Part shown: in pieces, positions 36,701-45,456 of the stretch
Layout of the letters: each line of letters starts with the position of its first letter
Numbering within the stretch: the stretch's first letter is position 1
Assembly (NCBI GenBank): GCA_041399205.1
Contig: JAWKTK010000021.1
Location: 62,001 to 126,000, forward strand
From: JAGQOZ01 sp041399205
GTDB taxonomy: Bacteria; Planctomycetota; Planctomycetia; Pirellulales; Pirellulaceae
Length of the DNA stretch: 64,000 nucleotides
Reading direction: 5' to 3'
Translations under genes and position numbers: made by a program
Notes under the pieces: model-generated
What the model was told of the DNA's origin: nothing
The model's input: the letters and a program-made list of their open reading frames with translations, nothing else
Databases searched by the model: none

Positions 36701-39700
36701 CGAATCGCACTCCAAATTGAACGCCCGTGAAGTCCTGATACCCTTCCAACGTATCCGGAATTTGCGTCAGTTCCGACTTTTCGCCGTCACCGTCAAACGT
36801 AAAGATCTTGACGTCGTTCACGGATGTGGCGGCGGCAAATTCGCCGTCGGCTGGATCGTACTTCAGTAAAATGTTGGCGCCGCTAGGGCCGAAGGTGTCG
36901 AAGATCACGTGTTTGATCAGTTCCACCGCGTCGACTTCGGCATCAAAGACTTGGATTTTGTTATCCGTGTAGCGCAGCGTGTAGTTGTTTTCGCTGGTAC
37001 TGATACGCCATTCGTTCGACCCGACTACTTTAATCGAGTATTCGGCGGGCAACGTCTGTTCATTGGTTTCAAACGCGTCTTCTATGGTGGACGAAAGCGA
37101 AGGCGCCACGCCGTCCAGGATGGTAAATTCAGCGCTCGTCAACAAGTCGGGGATCACCTGACCGTTCACAATCAGCACGTCGACCCCATGCGATTTGTCG
37201 ATGACTACCGGGTACGAATCATTACCATCCGTAATAGTCCATTCGTTGAGGTTACCGGCGTCTTCGCTAATATCAGCTGATCCGCCTAATGTAATGCCTT
37301 GTGCTGTCAGAGCGCTGACGACTTGGCTGGGAATAGTCGGAGAAAGATTCGTTATAAGATCGGTGATCGTCTGCTCTGTGGGAGCGCTAGTGGTGAAAAG
37401 TGGATCGGGGATGCCTTCGGCGATGTCGGACACGATGATGGCATGCAGACTGTCGCCAGGTTGCAGAGGGGTTAAGTCGATTTCAGCCCATTTGATTTCA
37501 TACGCGTTTTCACCGTCAATTACATTCCAAACGGAAGATGGCGTGACCACGGATATTCTGGCGTATTCGCTGAGTGTGATGTTGTGATTGGCAAAGGCGG
37601 TGGCCAGCATCGAAGGAAGTGCCGGGCGAACTCCGTTGAGTTCCGAAATCAGCGATGAATCCAATACATCCACGTCAAACAAATGTCCGACTGCCCGCAG
37701 CGGGTCTAAAAGGTTGGCTCGAATCTGCGAAGAAACAAAATTCGTTCCACTGCTGAGTTGTTCGCCAATGATCGGCAAATTGACGGTGTCAATTACCGTG
37801 TCCAGGCCCGACTGCAATTGAGTTAGCAGCGAATCCATGCCGTCGATCAGGATGGTCGGATTCTTCAGCACCGCCATGATGCCGTTCTGCAGCAGGACTT
37901 CTTGGAAGTCCGGAATGCTCATGGTGACCGAACCAATATCCCCATTGATAAACGCCATGATATCGGGGATTTGGATTCGAGCAGGTCCGATGGGAATGCC
38001 GGCAAACTTCAGCGGTAGATTCGCTCCGATACCACCGGTAATTCCAGGCGTTAACAAGCTGGTGAACGAAAACTGATCTGCCGTCATTTCGCTCAAATAC
38101 AGCCTGTCGTCATCGCCACCGTTGACATTCACAAAGATCGATGCGCTGTCATCGGTAGTGGGGTCACCGTCTTCGTCTAGCGCGGCAATGCCGTCAAAGA
38201 CTTCTAGCGAAACAGGTCCAATCGAAGCATTGAAGGTCAAATCTTCTGCAGCCGCTTTGACGTTGAAACTAAAGCCGGTCGATTCGGCCAGATACGGTGC
38301 CGGGGATGCGGAATTGGTCAAGTCGACGCCTAACGCCAACGTAAATGTAGGACTCATCATCAGTGTAAATTGGCCCGACGCGCCTACTCCGACCAGCGAC
38401 TTGGCACTGCTCACCAATTGCTGCACGGCAGCATTGCCCGTCAGTGCGGCTAGTCCCTGCAAGTCGACATTGAACGGCACTTGTTGGTTGTAGGTGTTCG
38501 ATAAGGTAATCGCCAGCTCCAACGCATCGTAGCCACCGTCGCCGCTGGGCACTAAGTTAAACGATACGGCTTCCGTGCCCAACGACAACGCTTCTTCAAT
38601 TGCCAGTTCTACTGCCGTCAATCCCGCTGCGGGATCTTGTTCCATTTTGTCGATGGCGGCGGCAATTTTAGCTGCCGAATTCAAGAACTGAGATGGACTG
38701 CGATTCACCAGTGGCAGCTTGGCGTCCAAGAAAGACAATTCTTCCGTAGCCGAAAGATAGTTGTGGGCCGCTCGCAACATGTTCACGATGGTCGTCAAGC
38801 GAATGTTCGATAAATCGCTTAACTGGGCCAAATTCGTCGACACATCAATGGACGAAGGATCCAACAAGTCGGCGATGGACAGAGTAATGTTGGGCGTCTG
38901 GTTCGCTCCGGCCGTGAGCGCACCTAGCATGCCGGTGGAATCCGTAATTCCGGTCATGGTCAAACTGGCACTGCCCGCCATGGAGACGTCAATATATTCC
39001 GTCGGTGAAGCACCGGTCAGCGAAGTCCAGATTTCATCAAACGTCAAGCGATTACCGTCCGAACTGGACAAACTGAACGAAGGTGACGCCGTGACGGTTG
39101 CCGACGCGTCGCCAATGGCAATGTCAATGAAGCCGAATTTGGCTCCGGCGCTAAAGTCATTCACGGACAGCTGCATGTTGCCGCCCACCGTCAAATCGTC
39201 CAAAAAGAAGCTGGCGTCACTCACGTCAATGCCCAAGGTGACACCCAAATTCGCACTGCCGTTGACGTTCATGGAGCCTTGTGCATGGAGACCCGCAATC
39301 GGATCCAGCGATACGTCAAAACCAAACGGCACGGTCAGTTCGTCCATGGTTTGGCTCAGGTTCAGCGAAAACAGTAGTTCGTGCGCGTCGCTGTCATATT
39401 CAAACGTTAAACTGTTGCCGCCGTCGCTAATGCCTAAGACTTCGGCCAGCAGCGGCAAATATTCTTCCCAAGTATCAAACGTGGTGGCAAACTGAGGCAA
39501 GACATTTAGCAGGCCTAGTTCCGTGATGCCATTCGTGCCGTCCGTGTTGGTCGCCAGCAATTCCAGCCCCACGCCGGTGACGTCCGTCTTGGTGGACAAT
39601 GCAAAGACTTCGCGATCTTCGTCGTAAGTGAATTCAATTTTCGTTTCCACCGCCGTGCCGGTCAGTTTGCTGTTCAGCGTGGCCAGCAAGTCGGTGGGCG

Positions 39701-40853
39701 ATGCATGACTGGCCGTTTCGGCAACGGTGACGGTGATGGGAATGGCCGTGCCGTTATCATAGACGATCGAAAAGACCGCATCTTGCGTCAGCTGACCGGT
39801 CGTCGCGATCTGTTCGTCGACATTGTTGCCTTTGACGGCCAAGGCTTGGGGAATCAGTTTGTCGAACTTGCTTTCCGATTCGGTGCGAACCAGCGACGTG
39901 GAAAAGCCAGCTTCGGTCGCACCATTTGCTGTTTCCGTAGGAACGTAGATGCGAATCGAAGTCGCCGACACTCCGTCCACCGTCTTCAACGCAATCACTT
40001 TGTCGTTCGCTGCGAAGATCAGCTTTCCTTCCAACGAAGTACCGGTCAGCAACGCGTTTAACTGCGAAAGCAGGTTTGCGGTTTCTGTATTGCTGCCGGT
40101 CAGGCTGGCCGCCAAGCTCAGTTCGACCTGTGTTCCTCCGTCCAGCGAAATCAGCATCGACAGATCATTGGTCAACGAACCTGTGTCATTGACTCCGGAC
40201 GCCAACGGACCGCTATTGATGGAAAGCGGGCCGGGGTTGGTGCGATTCAGATGCCGAGTTAACGCCAGCGATGCATCCAGAAAACTACCCACCGAAGAAT
40301 CCGTAAACGGAATGTCAATGTCCAGCGCCGGTGAATTCGTATATTGCCGCAACACGGTGGCGGCACCGGTCAGCATGCCCAGGACTTGTTGCGGTCCAAT
40401 CAAATTGAAGCCCAGTAGATCGTCAAAATTTTCGAGCGTCACGGTCGGCAGTGGATCGGCAAAGACGTCGGCGTCAGAAATGGCAATGGCCGGATTGGCC
40501 GAAGACAAATCGACGTCGCCCAGGCTGACGGAAACCGGTAGATTCGCCGAAAACGATGCGGACGGAAACGTAATGTCAAACAGCGATGTAAAGTTGCCTG
40601 CGGTTAGTTGAGTCAAGCTGTTGCGAACAACGTCCGCGCCTTCTGCATCGTCGACAAACGCAAAGTCAATCTGGCTATCCAGCGCCCAGCGTTCCGTTCT
40701 CCACAGCGCTCGCAGCATCCCAAATTCGAACGCCACACTGGCGTTTCCTGACAGCTGACCGTAAATCTGTAGTTCGTTCACGTCAAAGAACAACGCGTCG
40801 GCCGATTCGGTACCACCAAAAATGCTTTGCACCCAGGTCAATGCCGAACCCAA
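33294..40853 (-). CDS. Giant protein central fragment: unique beta-rich region and RTX block
   Basis: A 2,519-codon frame, the longest intact piece. Residues 1 to about 2,040 are not a recognised family. They are beta-rich and Asp/Ser/Thr-rich with repeated themes such as 'LLSQLNALLTGTSLEGKLIF' and 'DLLATLNSKLTGTAVETKIE', 'GVTLGIDVSDASFFLDDLTV', and paired 'DPNDDGKLTFTELSQGN' / 'DPNNDGKLRPSEIANQG' EF-hand-like loops. From about residue 2,040 (near 34730) some fifty RTX nonapeptides follow ('GGSGNDTLVGENHDDELHGD'). The frame fails near 33345 where 'gttccttgg' has lost a T and 'ggtgtgtcg' gained GT. Upstream it connects, after a slip near 40855, to 40783-41178. Confidence 0.8.
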   Translation of the reverse strand: MGSALTWVQSIFGGTESADALFFDVNELQIYGQLSGNASVAFEFGMLRALWRTERWALDSQIDFAFVDDAEGADVVRNSLTQLTAGNFTSLFDITFPSASFSANLPVSVSLGDVDLSSANPAIAISDADVFADPLPTVTLENFDDLLGFNLIGPQQVLGMLTGAATVLRQYTNSPALDIDIPFTDSSVGSFLDASLALTRHLNRTNPGPLSINSGPLASGVNDTGSLTNDLSMLISLDGGTQVELSLAASLTGSNTETANLLSQLNALLTGTSLEGKLIFAANDKVIALKTVDGVSATSIRIYVPTETANGATEAGFSTSLVRTESESKFDKLIPQALAVKGNNVDEQIATTGQLTQDAVFSIVYDNGTAIPITVTVAETASHASPTDLLATLNSKLTGTAVETKIEFTYDEDREVFALSTKTDVTGVGLELLATNTDGTNGITELGLLNVLPQFATTFDTWEEYLPLLAEVLGISDGGNSLTFEYDSDAHELLFSLNLSQTMDELTVPFGFDVSLDPIAGLHAQGSMNVNGSANLGVTLGIDVSDASFFLDDLTVGGNMQLSVNDFSAGAKFGFIDIAIGDASATVTASPSFSLSSSDGNRLTFDEIWTSLTGASPTEYIDVSMAGSASLTMTGITDSTGMLGALTAGANQTPNITLSIADLLDPSSIDVSTNLAQLSDLSNIRLTTIVNMLRAAHNYLSATEELSFLDAKLPLVNRSPSQFLNSAAKIAAAIDKMEQDPAAGLTAVELAIEEALSLGTEAVSFNLVPSGDGGYDALELAITLSNTYNQQVPFNVDLQGLAALTGNAAVQQLVSSAKSLVGVGASGQFTLMMSPTFTLALGVDLTNSASPAPYLAESTGFSFNVKAAAEDLTFNASIGPVSLEVFDGIAALDEDGDPTTDDSASIFVNVNGGDDDRLYLSEMTADQFSFTSLLTPGITGGIGANLPLKFAGIPIGPARIQIPDIMAFINGDIGSVTMSIPDFQEVLLQNGIMAVLKNPTILIDGMDSLLTQLQSGLDTVIDTVNLPIIGEQLSSGTNFVSSQIRANLLDPLRAVGHLFDVDVLDSSLISELNGVRPALPSMLATAFANHNITLSEYARISVVTPSSVWNVIDGENAYEIKWAEIDLTPLQPGDSLHAIIVSDIAEGIPDPLFTTSAPTEQTITDLITNLSPTIPSQVVSALTAQGITLGGSADISEDAGNLNEWTITDGNDSYPVVIDKSHGVDVLIVNGQVIPDLLTSAEFTILDGVAPSLSSTIEDAFETNEQTLPAEYSIKVVGSNEWRISTSENNYTLRYTDNKIQVFDAEVDAVELIKHVIFDTFGPSGANILLKYDPADGEFAAATSVNDVKIFTFDGDGEKSELTQIPDTLEGYQDFTGVQFGVRFGQGLASVALPTDFDFDLGLPGFPLGLELNGGLQFDLGWSLAMGFGVTEDDGFFFDSSSEKELNVGISVNMTSPTNASEPWATGSLGFLEAKARLISGQSNGISGSVGVDVADPNDDGKLTFTELSQGNFQFFVPKANVNLNLNLDTEFGTAGISGMPRLYADVSLGWVWSPTSETGAPNAPTFAVNNVELDVGAFVSQFLSPVITEVNNVIDPVRPLLDALGARIPGLSEIAGEDVSLLNLGDKLGNGNFSTGPVRGHFYNVAQFLSRISGVANVINKVSEAVTELNGQTQVIIPLGSFTLSDPLSAGASPNSSGTAQDPMQNALNLNKPKLSAMLNALKDANSGFAFPLLTNPMAAFQLITGKDIELFTFDTPRLDIGFQIDVGFDLEDVVGVDLPISASLYLRGGFDIDAHFGFGYDTTGFRTFVNSGMQNFGAIFDGFYVSDRYNSNGTGDDVKEIDIRGSIEVQGGVSLALLRAVLGGNMSFSGSLDLNDPNNDGKLRPSEIANQGLLSSLNLKAKLSGGANVGVDVWNPFANWHHKSKWGIPYFWYPSGRWEDVFDASWGPTTFFEIDTTQTPPNPMLARVESGKLILNMGPDAYRRGVSNKSDGSEVFTVRQASGDGNTGTIEVSAFGYVQSFSNVSSILAKGGEADDSISLVGVKIATTLEGGNGNDQLRADGATSAALTLSGDGGNDVLEGGSGADTLKGGAGNDTLKGFGGNDTLEGENDNDSLLGGDGNDTLRGGSGNDTLVGENHDDELHGDAGDDALYGSSGNDVLRGGDNNDSLHGEDGNDQLFGDNHVDTAYGGNGNDTLYGGNDNDALYGGNDDDSLYGDAGADTLSGELGNDVLYGGTENDVLDGADGNDSLYGEGGNDTLRGRLGSDMLDGGDGDDTLSGDEHDDTLYGQAGNDSLSGDSGNDRLFGNDGADTLSGSSGDDSLEGGSGNDSLYGHSGNDSLFGQAGDDQLWGDIGNDFLQGNEDNDRLFGQDGDDTIQGNLGNDSIEGGSGNDHLTGHEGNDTIYGHSGADTIWGSSGDDILHGNEDNDTIYGEDGADTIHGNLGNDSIEGGSGNDSIIGHEGNDSIFGHAGNDSIWGSSGDDTIHGDEDNDSIYGEDGNDTPSKEPRQRCHPRKRGE

Positions 40854-41178
40854 AATCCGCCAGCATGCCAGACAACAAATTCAGTTGACCGTCAATTTCG
40901 AACGCTCCCAGCGTAATGCCCAGTTCGTTCAGCAAGTCGTTCAAGAAGATGTCCGTTCCGATGGTCATGGCCGAATCGACTTGGACGTTCAACGCCAATT
41001 CGCCACTGAGCGGGCTGAGTGAAACATCCAGCGTGAACGGCGGATCTTCCGGGTCGGGCGCCACAAAGGCGTCCATCATGTCATGCACAATCTTGTGCGA
41101 CACCGTCTCCATGACTCCGGCCAATGTTGGCGGCTCCGTATCGTTCAAGTAAGTGCGGACATCTGCGCCAAACGACAA
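40783..41178 (-). pseudogene. Giant protein fragment between frameshifts
   Basis: The frame reads 'ELALNVQVDSAMTIGTDIFL' and 'LLSGMLADFGFG' in the style of the neighbouring fragments, then slips near 40855, where the downstream frame takes up with 'GSALTWVQSIFGG'. No start signal is present. Confidence 0.6.
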
Positions 41179-41518
41179 GAACGCGCCCCAGTCTGGACCG
41201 TACGGCGCGCTTCAGCGTGTCGTTGAGCGATCGTCCGATGATCAGAATTTCCGAATTCAAGACGTCCAGCAGCGAAAGGGTCGTTCCCAAGGTTTCCACG
41301 GCGTCGGTGATGTCCAGCAATAAGGACTTCAGCTGAGGTCCGATGATGACGTCGATTTCTGCATTGGGTAACGTCGCGTCAAATATATTGGTGTCATCCA
41401 GCTGGAACAGGAACGTGCCCCATTCTTCCAGCGAAAAATCATCGGTTAGCGAACCAGTCGCCGTAATGGGCAGCGTCACGTCCAGTCCAGCCGTCGGCGT
41501 GATGTCGAATTGATCCAA
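41081..41518 (-). pseudogene. Giant protein fragment between frameshifts
   Basis: The frame reads 'DQFDITPTAGLDVTLPITAT' through 'LLDVLNSEILIIGRSLNDTL', then loses frame near 41205. A small upstream piece, 41439-41648 ('DGAINLSAGLDIAIDTPL', 'DLATAITNANLETNLDF'), joins it near 41520 and the next fragment near 41650. These slips lie in non-repeated sequence. Confidence 0.6.
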
Positions 41519-41641
41519 CAGGGAAATCCAGATTCGTTTCCAAATTGGCGTTGGTAATCGCCGTCGCCAAATCGGCTGCGGTCAAGGGAGTGTCGATGGC
41601 GATGTCTAAACCGGCTGACAAGTTGATGGCACCGTCGACAA

Positions 41642-43663
41642 TCACCAAGCCAGCGCTAACCCGGGAATGGTCAAACTGGTATCGATTTCCGAAAGATCCA
41701 GCACCGCGCCAAAATCCAGTTTGTTCAGTATAAATCCAATGTTCGCTGGTGTCGGCAACGTCGGCAATTCGCTCAGGTCGAACGTCAGGCCCATATCCAG
41801 GTCAAGGCTGCGAGTTAACGTGGCGGTGTCCAGACCCAAGTCAAAATTCTGCGTCGGCAGCGGTTCGGGTAGTTCGATCGAAATATCTTGATCCAATACG
41901 CCGGCCAACGCAAAGTTAATTCCCAACAGGCCGGAGGCCATGTCAAAGTCGGGACTCAGGTCAAACGTCAGGCCTTCGCCCAGCGCGCCCAACAGCGAAT
42001 CAATGTCCGCCGCCGATTGAATAAAGCTGAACAGACCTTCCAGTGACGGAGTGGTCAGGCCCCACGAATCGGGCAGCTGAGGTCGAACGTCGTCCAGCGT
42101 CACGCCGTCCGGCAGGCTCAGCAGTTTTTCAATCCGAGGAACCGCGGCCTCGAGATCAAAGTCCGGTGTGATGCCGGCAAAAATCTCTGGCAGATACAGC
42201 TGGACGTCCCAGTCGGGAAGCGCATTGGCCAATTCGTCAATCAGGTCTAGCTGCAATTGCAATTGAGCCAAATCGGCGGGCAGTTCTGGATCGAACGAAG
42301 GCAAGCCCAGCCATGTGGCAATCTTCGCTTGGATGTCGACATTCGTCACATCCAATCGGAACGCGTCGACAATCTGAAAGTAGTCGATAGCTGCGGAATA
42401 CCAATCAAACACACCGCTCAGACCCGGTAACAAATCGCTCAGCGATTGATCAATCAACGGCAGTTGCGTGGTCAGTGCTGGGAGTTCGTCAAACGGCAGC
42501 GAAAACTGTTGGATTTGGCCGGTCACGTCCAGCAACGTCTGACGCAGCGCATCAATGTTCATGTCAATTCCGAACAGCGGCACCAACCGGCTGGTATCGA
42601 ACACGACATGAAACGGTGTGTCGACAATTCCCAAGCTGCCGATCAACCCCATGCCGCCAATCTGTAGCGAACCGGTCACGCCAATGTCGCTGAGGAAATC
42701 GGATTGGAGCGTGGTGGTTAAGGCCAGCCGAACCGGAGGCAGCGAACCGAGCGGCAAGCCGGGAACGTCTGGCCGAGTGACTTCGATGGTGCCGTTCAAA
42801 CCGATGCCCGCTACGGACAACGTCGCGTCGAGGTTCGCCTGAAGTGTCGTGTCCGCAAAATCCAAGGCAATGGCGTCGGGCAAACCGTTGACGTCAATCG
42901 GCAGTTCGCCGTCTGGGAAGCTGGCCGTGAAGTCAATCGGCGAACCATCCAGCAAACCGTCGGCCACGTTGACGGCAAAATCAAGATTCTGCAACGTCGC
43001 TTCCAACAGCGGAACGCCGACCAACCCGCCCGAAACAGCCGACGCTTTCATGGCAAAGAACGTGGCCGGATTCAACGGATCAACGGACGCCATCATGGAC
43101 ATGGCAAAGTTCAAATCATCAATGGCAATGCCAATGGCGTCGGCGTTAACCGGATCATCTACGTCAATATCGCCGTCCAAATCGACATCTTGTCGATACG
43201 GTCCATTCACGCCCACAAAGGCATGCGCGTGAGCGGCGGCCAACGTGGCAAAGGCCACATCCATGGTCGAAGCATCGGCCAGCGTGACTTGTTGCGAACT
43301 ACCGGCTTCAAACGCAAAACTGCCGGTCACTTGTACCAAGCCTGCCACGTCCAATACGGCCGAATCCATCGACGCGCGAATCATCAGCTTGTCAAAATCC
43401 GACAACACCGGCAGTCCGCCTGTGTGCACCGACAGTCCGGCCGGGTCCAGCGTGCCATCGCCGTCGGTGTCTTCGGTGGTCAACAAGTTGTCTTCGTTGG
43501 TGTCTTCTCCTTCGTCCAAACGACCGTTCGCATTGGTGTCTTCGGTATCCAACAGGCCGTGATCATTGATGTCTTCCGACGGATAGCTGGTCACAAAATC
43601 GACATACGGTGTGAAGACGCCGGGAATTTTGGGGCCGGTGGAAAGATTGGCGGCCAGCTCCAT
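41642..43663 (-). CDS. Giant protein fragment: last NGPY module and LPxLxP-rich region
   Basis: A 673-codon frame. It opens with calcium-loop sequence ('DTNANGRLDEGEDTNEDN', 'EDTDGDGTLDPAGLSVHTGG') and the module signature 'FVGVNGPYRQDVDLDGDIDV'. It then passes into a region with hydrophobic, Pro/Leu-rich repeats ('FSLPFDELPALTTQLPLIDQ', 'YLPEIFAGITPDFDLEAAVP'). No known domain is recognised for the latter. It connects upstream to 43563-44915 by a slip near 43680 inside 'GVEQVSL...GRMELAANL'. Confidence 0.65.
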   Translation of the reverse strand: MELAANLSTGPKIPGVFTPYVDFVTSYPSEDINDHGLLDTEDTNANGRLDEGEDTNEDNLLTTEDTDGDGTLDPAGLSVHTGGLPVLSDFDKLMIRASMDSAVLDVAGLVQVTGSFAFEAGSSQQVTLADASTMDVAFATLAAAHAHAFVGVNGPYRQDVDLDGDIDVDDPVNADAIGIAIDDLNFAMSMMASVDPLNPATFFAMKASAVSGGLVGVPLLEATLQNLDFAVNVADGLLDGSPIDFTASFPDGELPIDVNGLPDAIALDFADTTLQANLDATLSVAGIGLNGTIEVTRPDVPGLPLGSLPPVRLALTTTLQSDFLSDIGVTGSLQIGGMGLIGSLGIVDTPFHVVFDTSRLVPLFGIDMNIDALRQTLLDVTGQIQQFSLPFDELPALTTQLPLIDQSLSDLLPGLSGVFDWYSAAIDYFQIVDAFRLDVTNVDIQAKIATWLGLPSFDPELPADLAQLQLQLDLIDELANALPDWDVQLYLPEIFAGITPDFDLEAAVPRIEKLLSLPDGVTLDDVRPQLPDSWGLTTPSLEGLFSFIQSAADIDSLLGALGEGLTFDLSPDFDMASGLLGINFALAGVLDQDISIELPEPLPTQNFDLGLDTATLTRSLDLDMGLTFDLSELPTLPTPANIGFILNKLDFGAVLDLSEIDTSLTIPGLALAW

Positions 43664-44915
43664 GCGGCCTGCACAACGAAACTTGTTCCACTCCGATCAG
43701 CTGCAATTCGTCGGCCGAACCATCGATCGCCACAAATCTGGGTTTGGCCGCTTCGACCGCTGCCTTGAGCGAAGGATGCAGCGCGGCAATGGCGTCCAGC
43801 AACGCCAATTGCGGCTGCATGACGGCCACTCCGGCATCCAAATTAGTCAACGCCAGACCGACGGCTTCCGAGTTCGCATCGTCGGTGGCGTCAATCTGTC
43901 CGTCCAGATTCGTGTCGCTCCGATAAGGACCGTTCATGCCCATGAAACCCACTAGGTCTCGTCCGCCCACGGTCAGCATCTTCATCGACGTGGTGACGGT
44001 CCCGTTGGACAGATCCAAGCCCACTTGGTCGGCCAAGGTTTGAACTTCCGGAGTGATCGCGGCACTGATTTCGTCCAGCAGACTTTGAGCGATCCCCAGG
44101 TCGACCGTGACCGCTCGAGGTTGAGATAATTCGAAGGCCAGCGAACCGCCCAAGTGCACGAAGTCAGCCACGCCCAATTCGGCATGACCCGCGATGCCTC
44201 GAATCACCGCGTTCGCATTGTCCAGATAAACAGGCTCACCGCCCGTGGCAATTTCTAGACCGACTGGATCCAATTTGCCATCGCCGTCGGTGTCTTCTCC
44301 ATCGTCTAACGTGCCGCTGTCGTTGGCGTCTTCAGCGGGGAAGCTGGAAACAAAATCAACCGCCGGAATTCCCAGATCAATGGGCAGATTGAGTTTCTTG
44401 AACCAGCGGTCGCCAAAGTTCAAATCGATATCCAGTTGCTGACCAGTGAGTGTCAGTTCTGACGCGCCGACGATGCCGATTTCCGCAGCCGTAGCATCCA
44501 GCGAATAGAGTTTGGGAAGGTGTTTGTCCAGCTGAGGCAGACTGCCGAGCGACGGGGTCATCATGGCGAGGCCAAAGTCGACGTCTGAAAGAGCGATACC
44601 GGTGGCGTTTTCGTTCAGTTCAGCCGATTCGCCGACATCGACAATGCCGTTCATGTTGGCGTCGCCGTAAGTTCGATCGCCAATGGTGACCGTATCGACG
44701 AATCCGTCGTCGTCCGCATCGGTGGTGAGCGTCACAAATTCGTTGGGAATGATCTGGTCATCACCGTCCAGTGCCGGCGCGACAAAGGAAAATGCGTTGT
44801 CTTGGTCCAGGTCGGTCCAGTATGGTCCGTCGATGCCCAAGAACGCGTGACGACTTCGGTCACACCAATCTGCAGCGTGGATGCCGACAAGTCTTCCAGC
44901 ACCGGTCAGGTCCAT
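43563..44915 (-). CDS. Giant protein fragment: two NGPY modules
   Basis: A 450-codon frame containing 'FLGIDGPYWTDLDQD' and 'FMGMNGPYRSDTNLDGQIDA', each the start of a module of roughly 230-300 residues. Within the modules are 'DGEDTDGDGKLDPVGLEIAT' (second calcium loop), 'FVHLGGSLAFELSQP' and 'ALTNLDAGVAVMQPQ'. One module carries an extra insertion with 'DADDDGFVDTV' and 'GDANMNGIVDVGES'. The first 25 and last 30 residues are out of frame. Confidence 0.65.
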   Translation of the reverse strand: MDLTGAGRLVGIHAADWCDRSRHAFLGIDGPYWTDLDQDNAFSFVAPALDGDDQIIPNEFVTLTTDADDDGFVDTVTIGDRTYGDANMNGIVDVGESAELNENATGIALSDVDFGLAMMTPSLGSLPQLDKHLPKLYSLDATAAEIGIVGASELTLTGQQLDIDLNFGDRWFKKLNLPIDLGIPAVDFVSSFPAEDANDSGTLDDGEDTDGDGKLDPVGLEIATGGEPVYLDNANAVIRGIAGHAELGVADFVHLGGSLAFELSQPRAVTVDLGIAQSLLDEISAAITPEVQTLADQVGLDLSNGTVTTSMKMLTVGGRDLVGFMGMNGPYRSDTNLDGQIDATDDANSEAVGLALTNLDAGVAVMQPQLALLDAIAALHPSLKAAVEAAKPRFVAIDGSADELQLIGVEQVSLCRPHGAGRQSFHRPQNSRRLHTVCRFCDQLSVGRHQ

Positions 44916-45456
44916 CTTGTCCCGCCAATTCTTCCGCCATGAATTCCATGATCGGCGTAGGAACCAGTTCGCTGACGGTTTCCAGCAACGTCACGGCGTC
45001 CGAAGGAAAGTTGGTTTGCACGTCTACTGTGATGCTAGGACCTTTGACGAACGCAAAGTTGCCGGAAACGTGCACAAATTCGGCCAGCTGCAAATGCGCG
45101 TCGATGCACCGATGCCGCGTAACGATGGTTCCATCAAAGTCAATGTAGACTGGCGTGCTGACAGTAGGCAGCTCCAAACCAGCCGGATCAATCTTGCCGT
45201 CGCCATCGGCATCGGTTTCCTCCGCCGGGAAACTCGCTTGCCAATCAATCACAGGGACACCCAAATCATTGGGCCACGGCGCCCCATCGTTGACCTGCGC
45301 CGATGCCGCTCGAGTGCTCAGTTCCAACGAATCGACGCCCACCAATTCCGCTCCATCCGCCGTGACCTTCAGCGAACGGAACCCTGGAATCACCTCCGCG
45401 ATATCGGGCAAGTGGGCCGCATCTGCACCATGCCCACGTTGATATTTTCCAGCCAC
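44860..45456 (-). pseudogene. Giant protein fragment: NGPY-module middle part
   Basis: A 198-codon frame with 'GFRSLKVTADGAELVGVDSL', 'EETDADGDGKIDPAGLELPT' and 'FVHVSGNFAFVKGPSITVDV', matching the second half of the module seen in neighbouring copies. Slips near 44905 and 45440 separate it from its neighbours. Confidence 0.6.

Noticed and set aside
35082..40611. Plus-strand frames over the unique region of the giant gene
   Set aside because: The minus strand is open for 2,519 codons with coherent protein sequence; the plus-strand frames are short and featureless.
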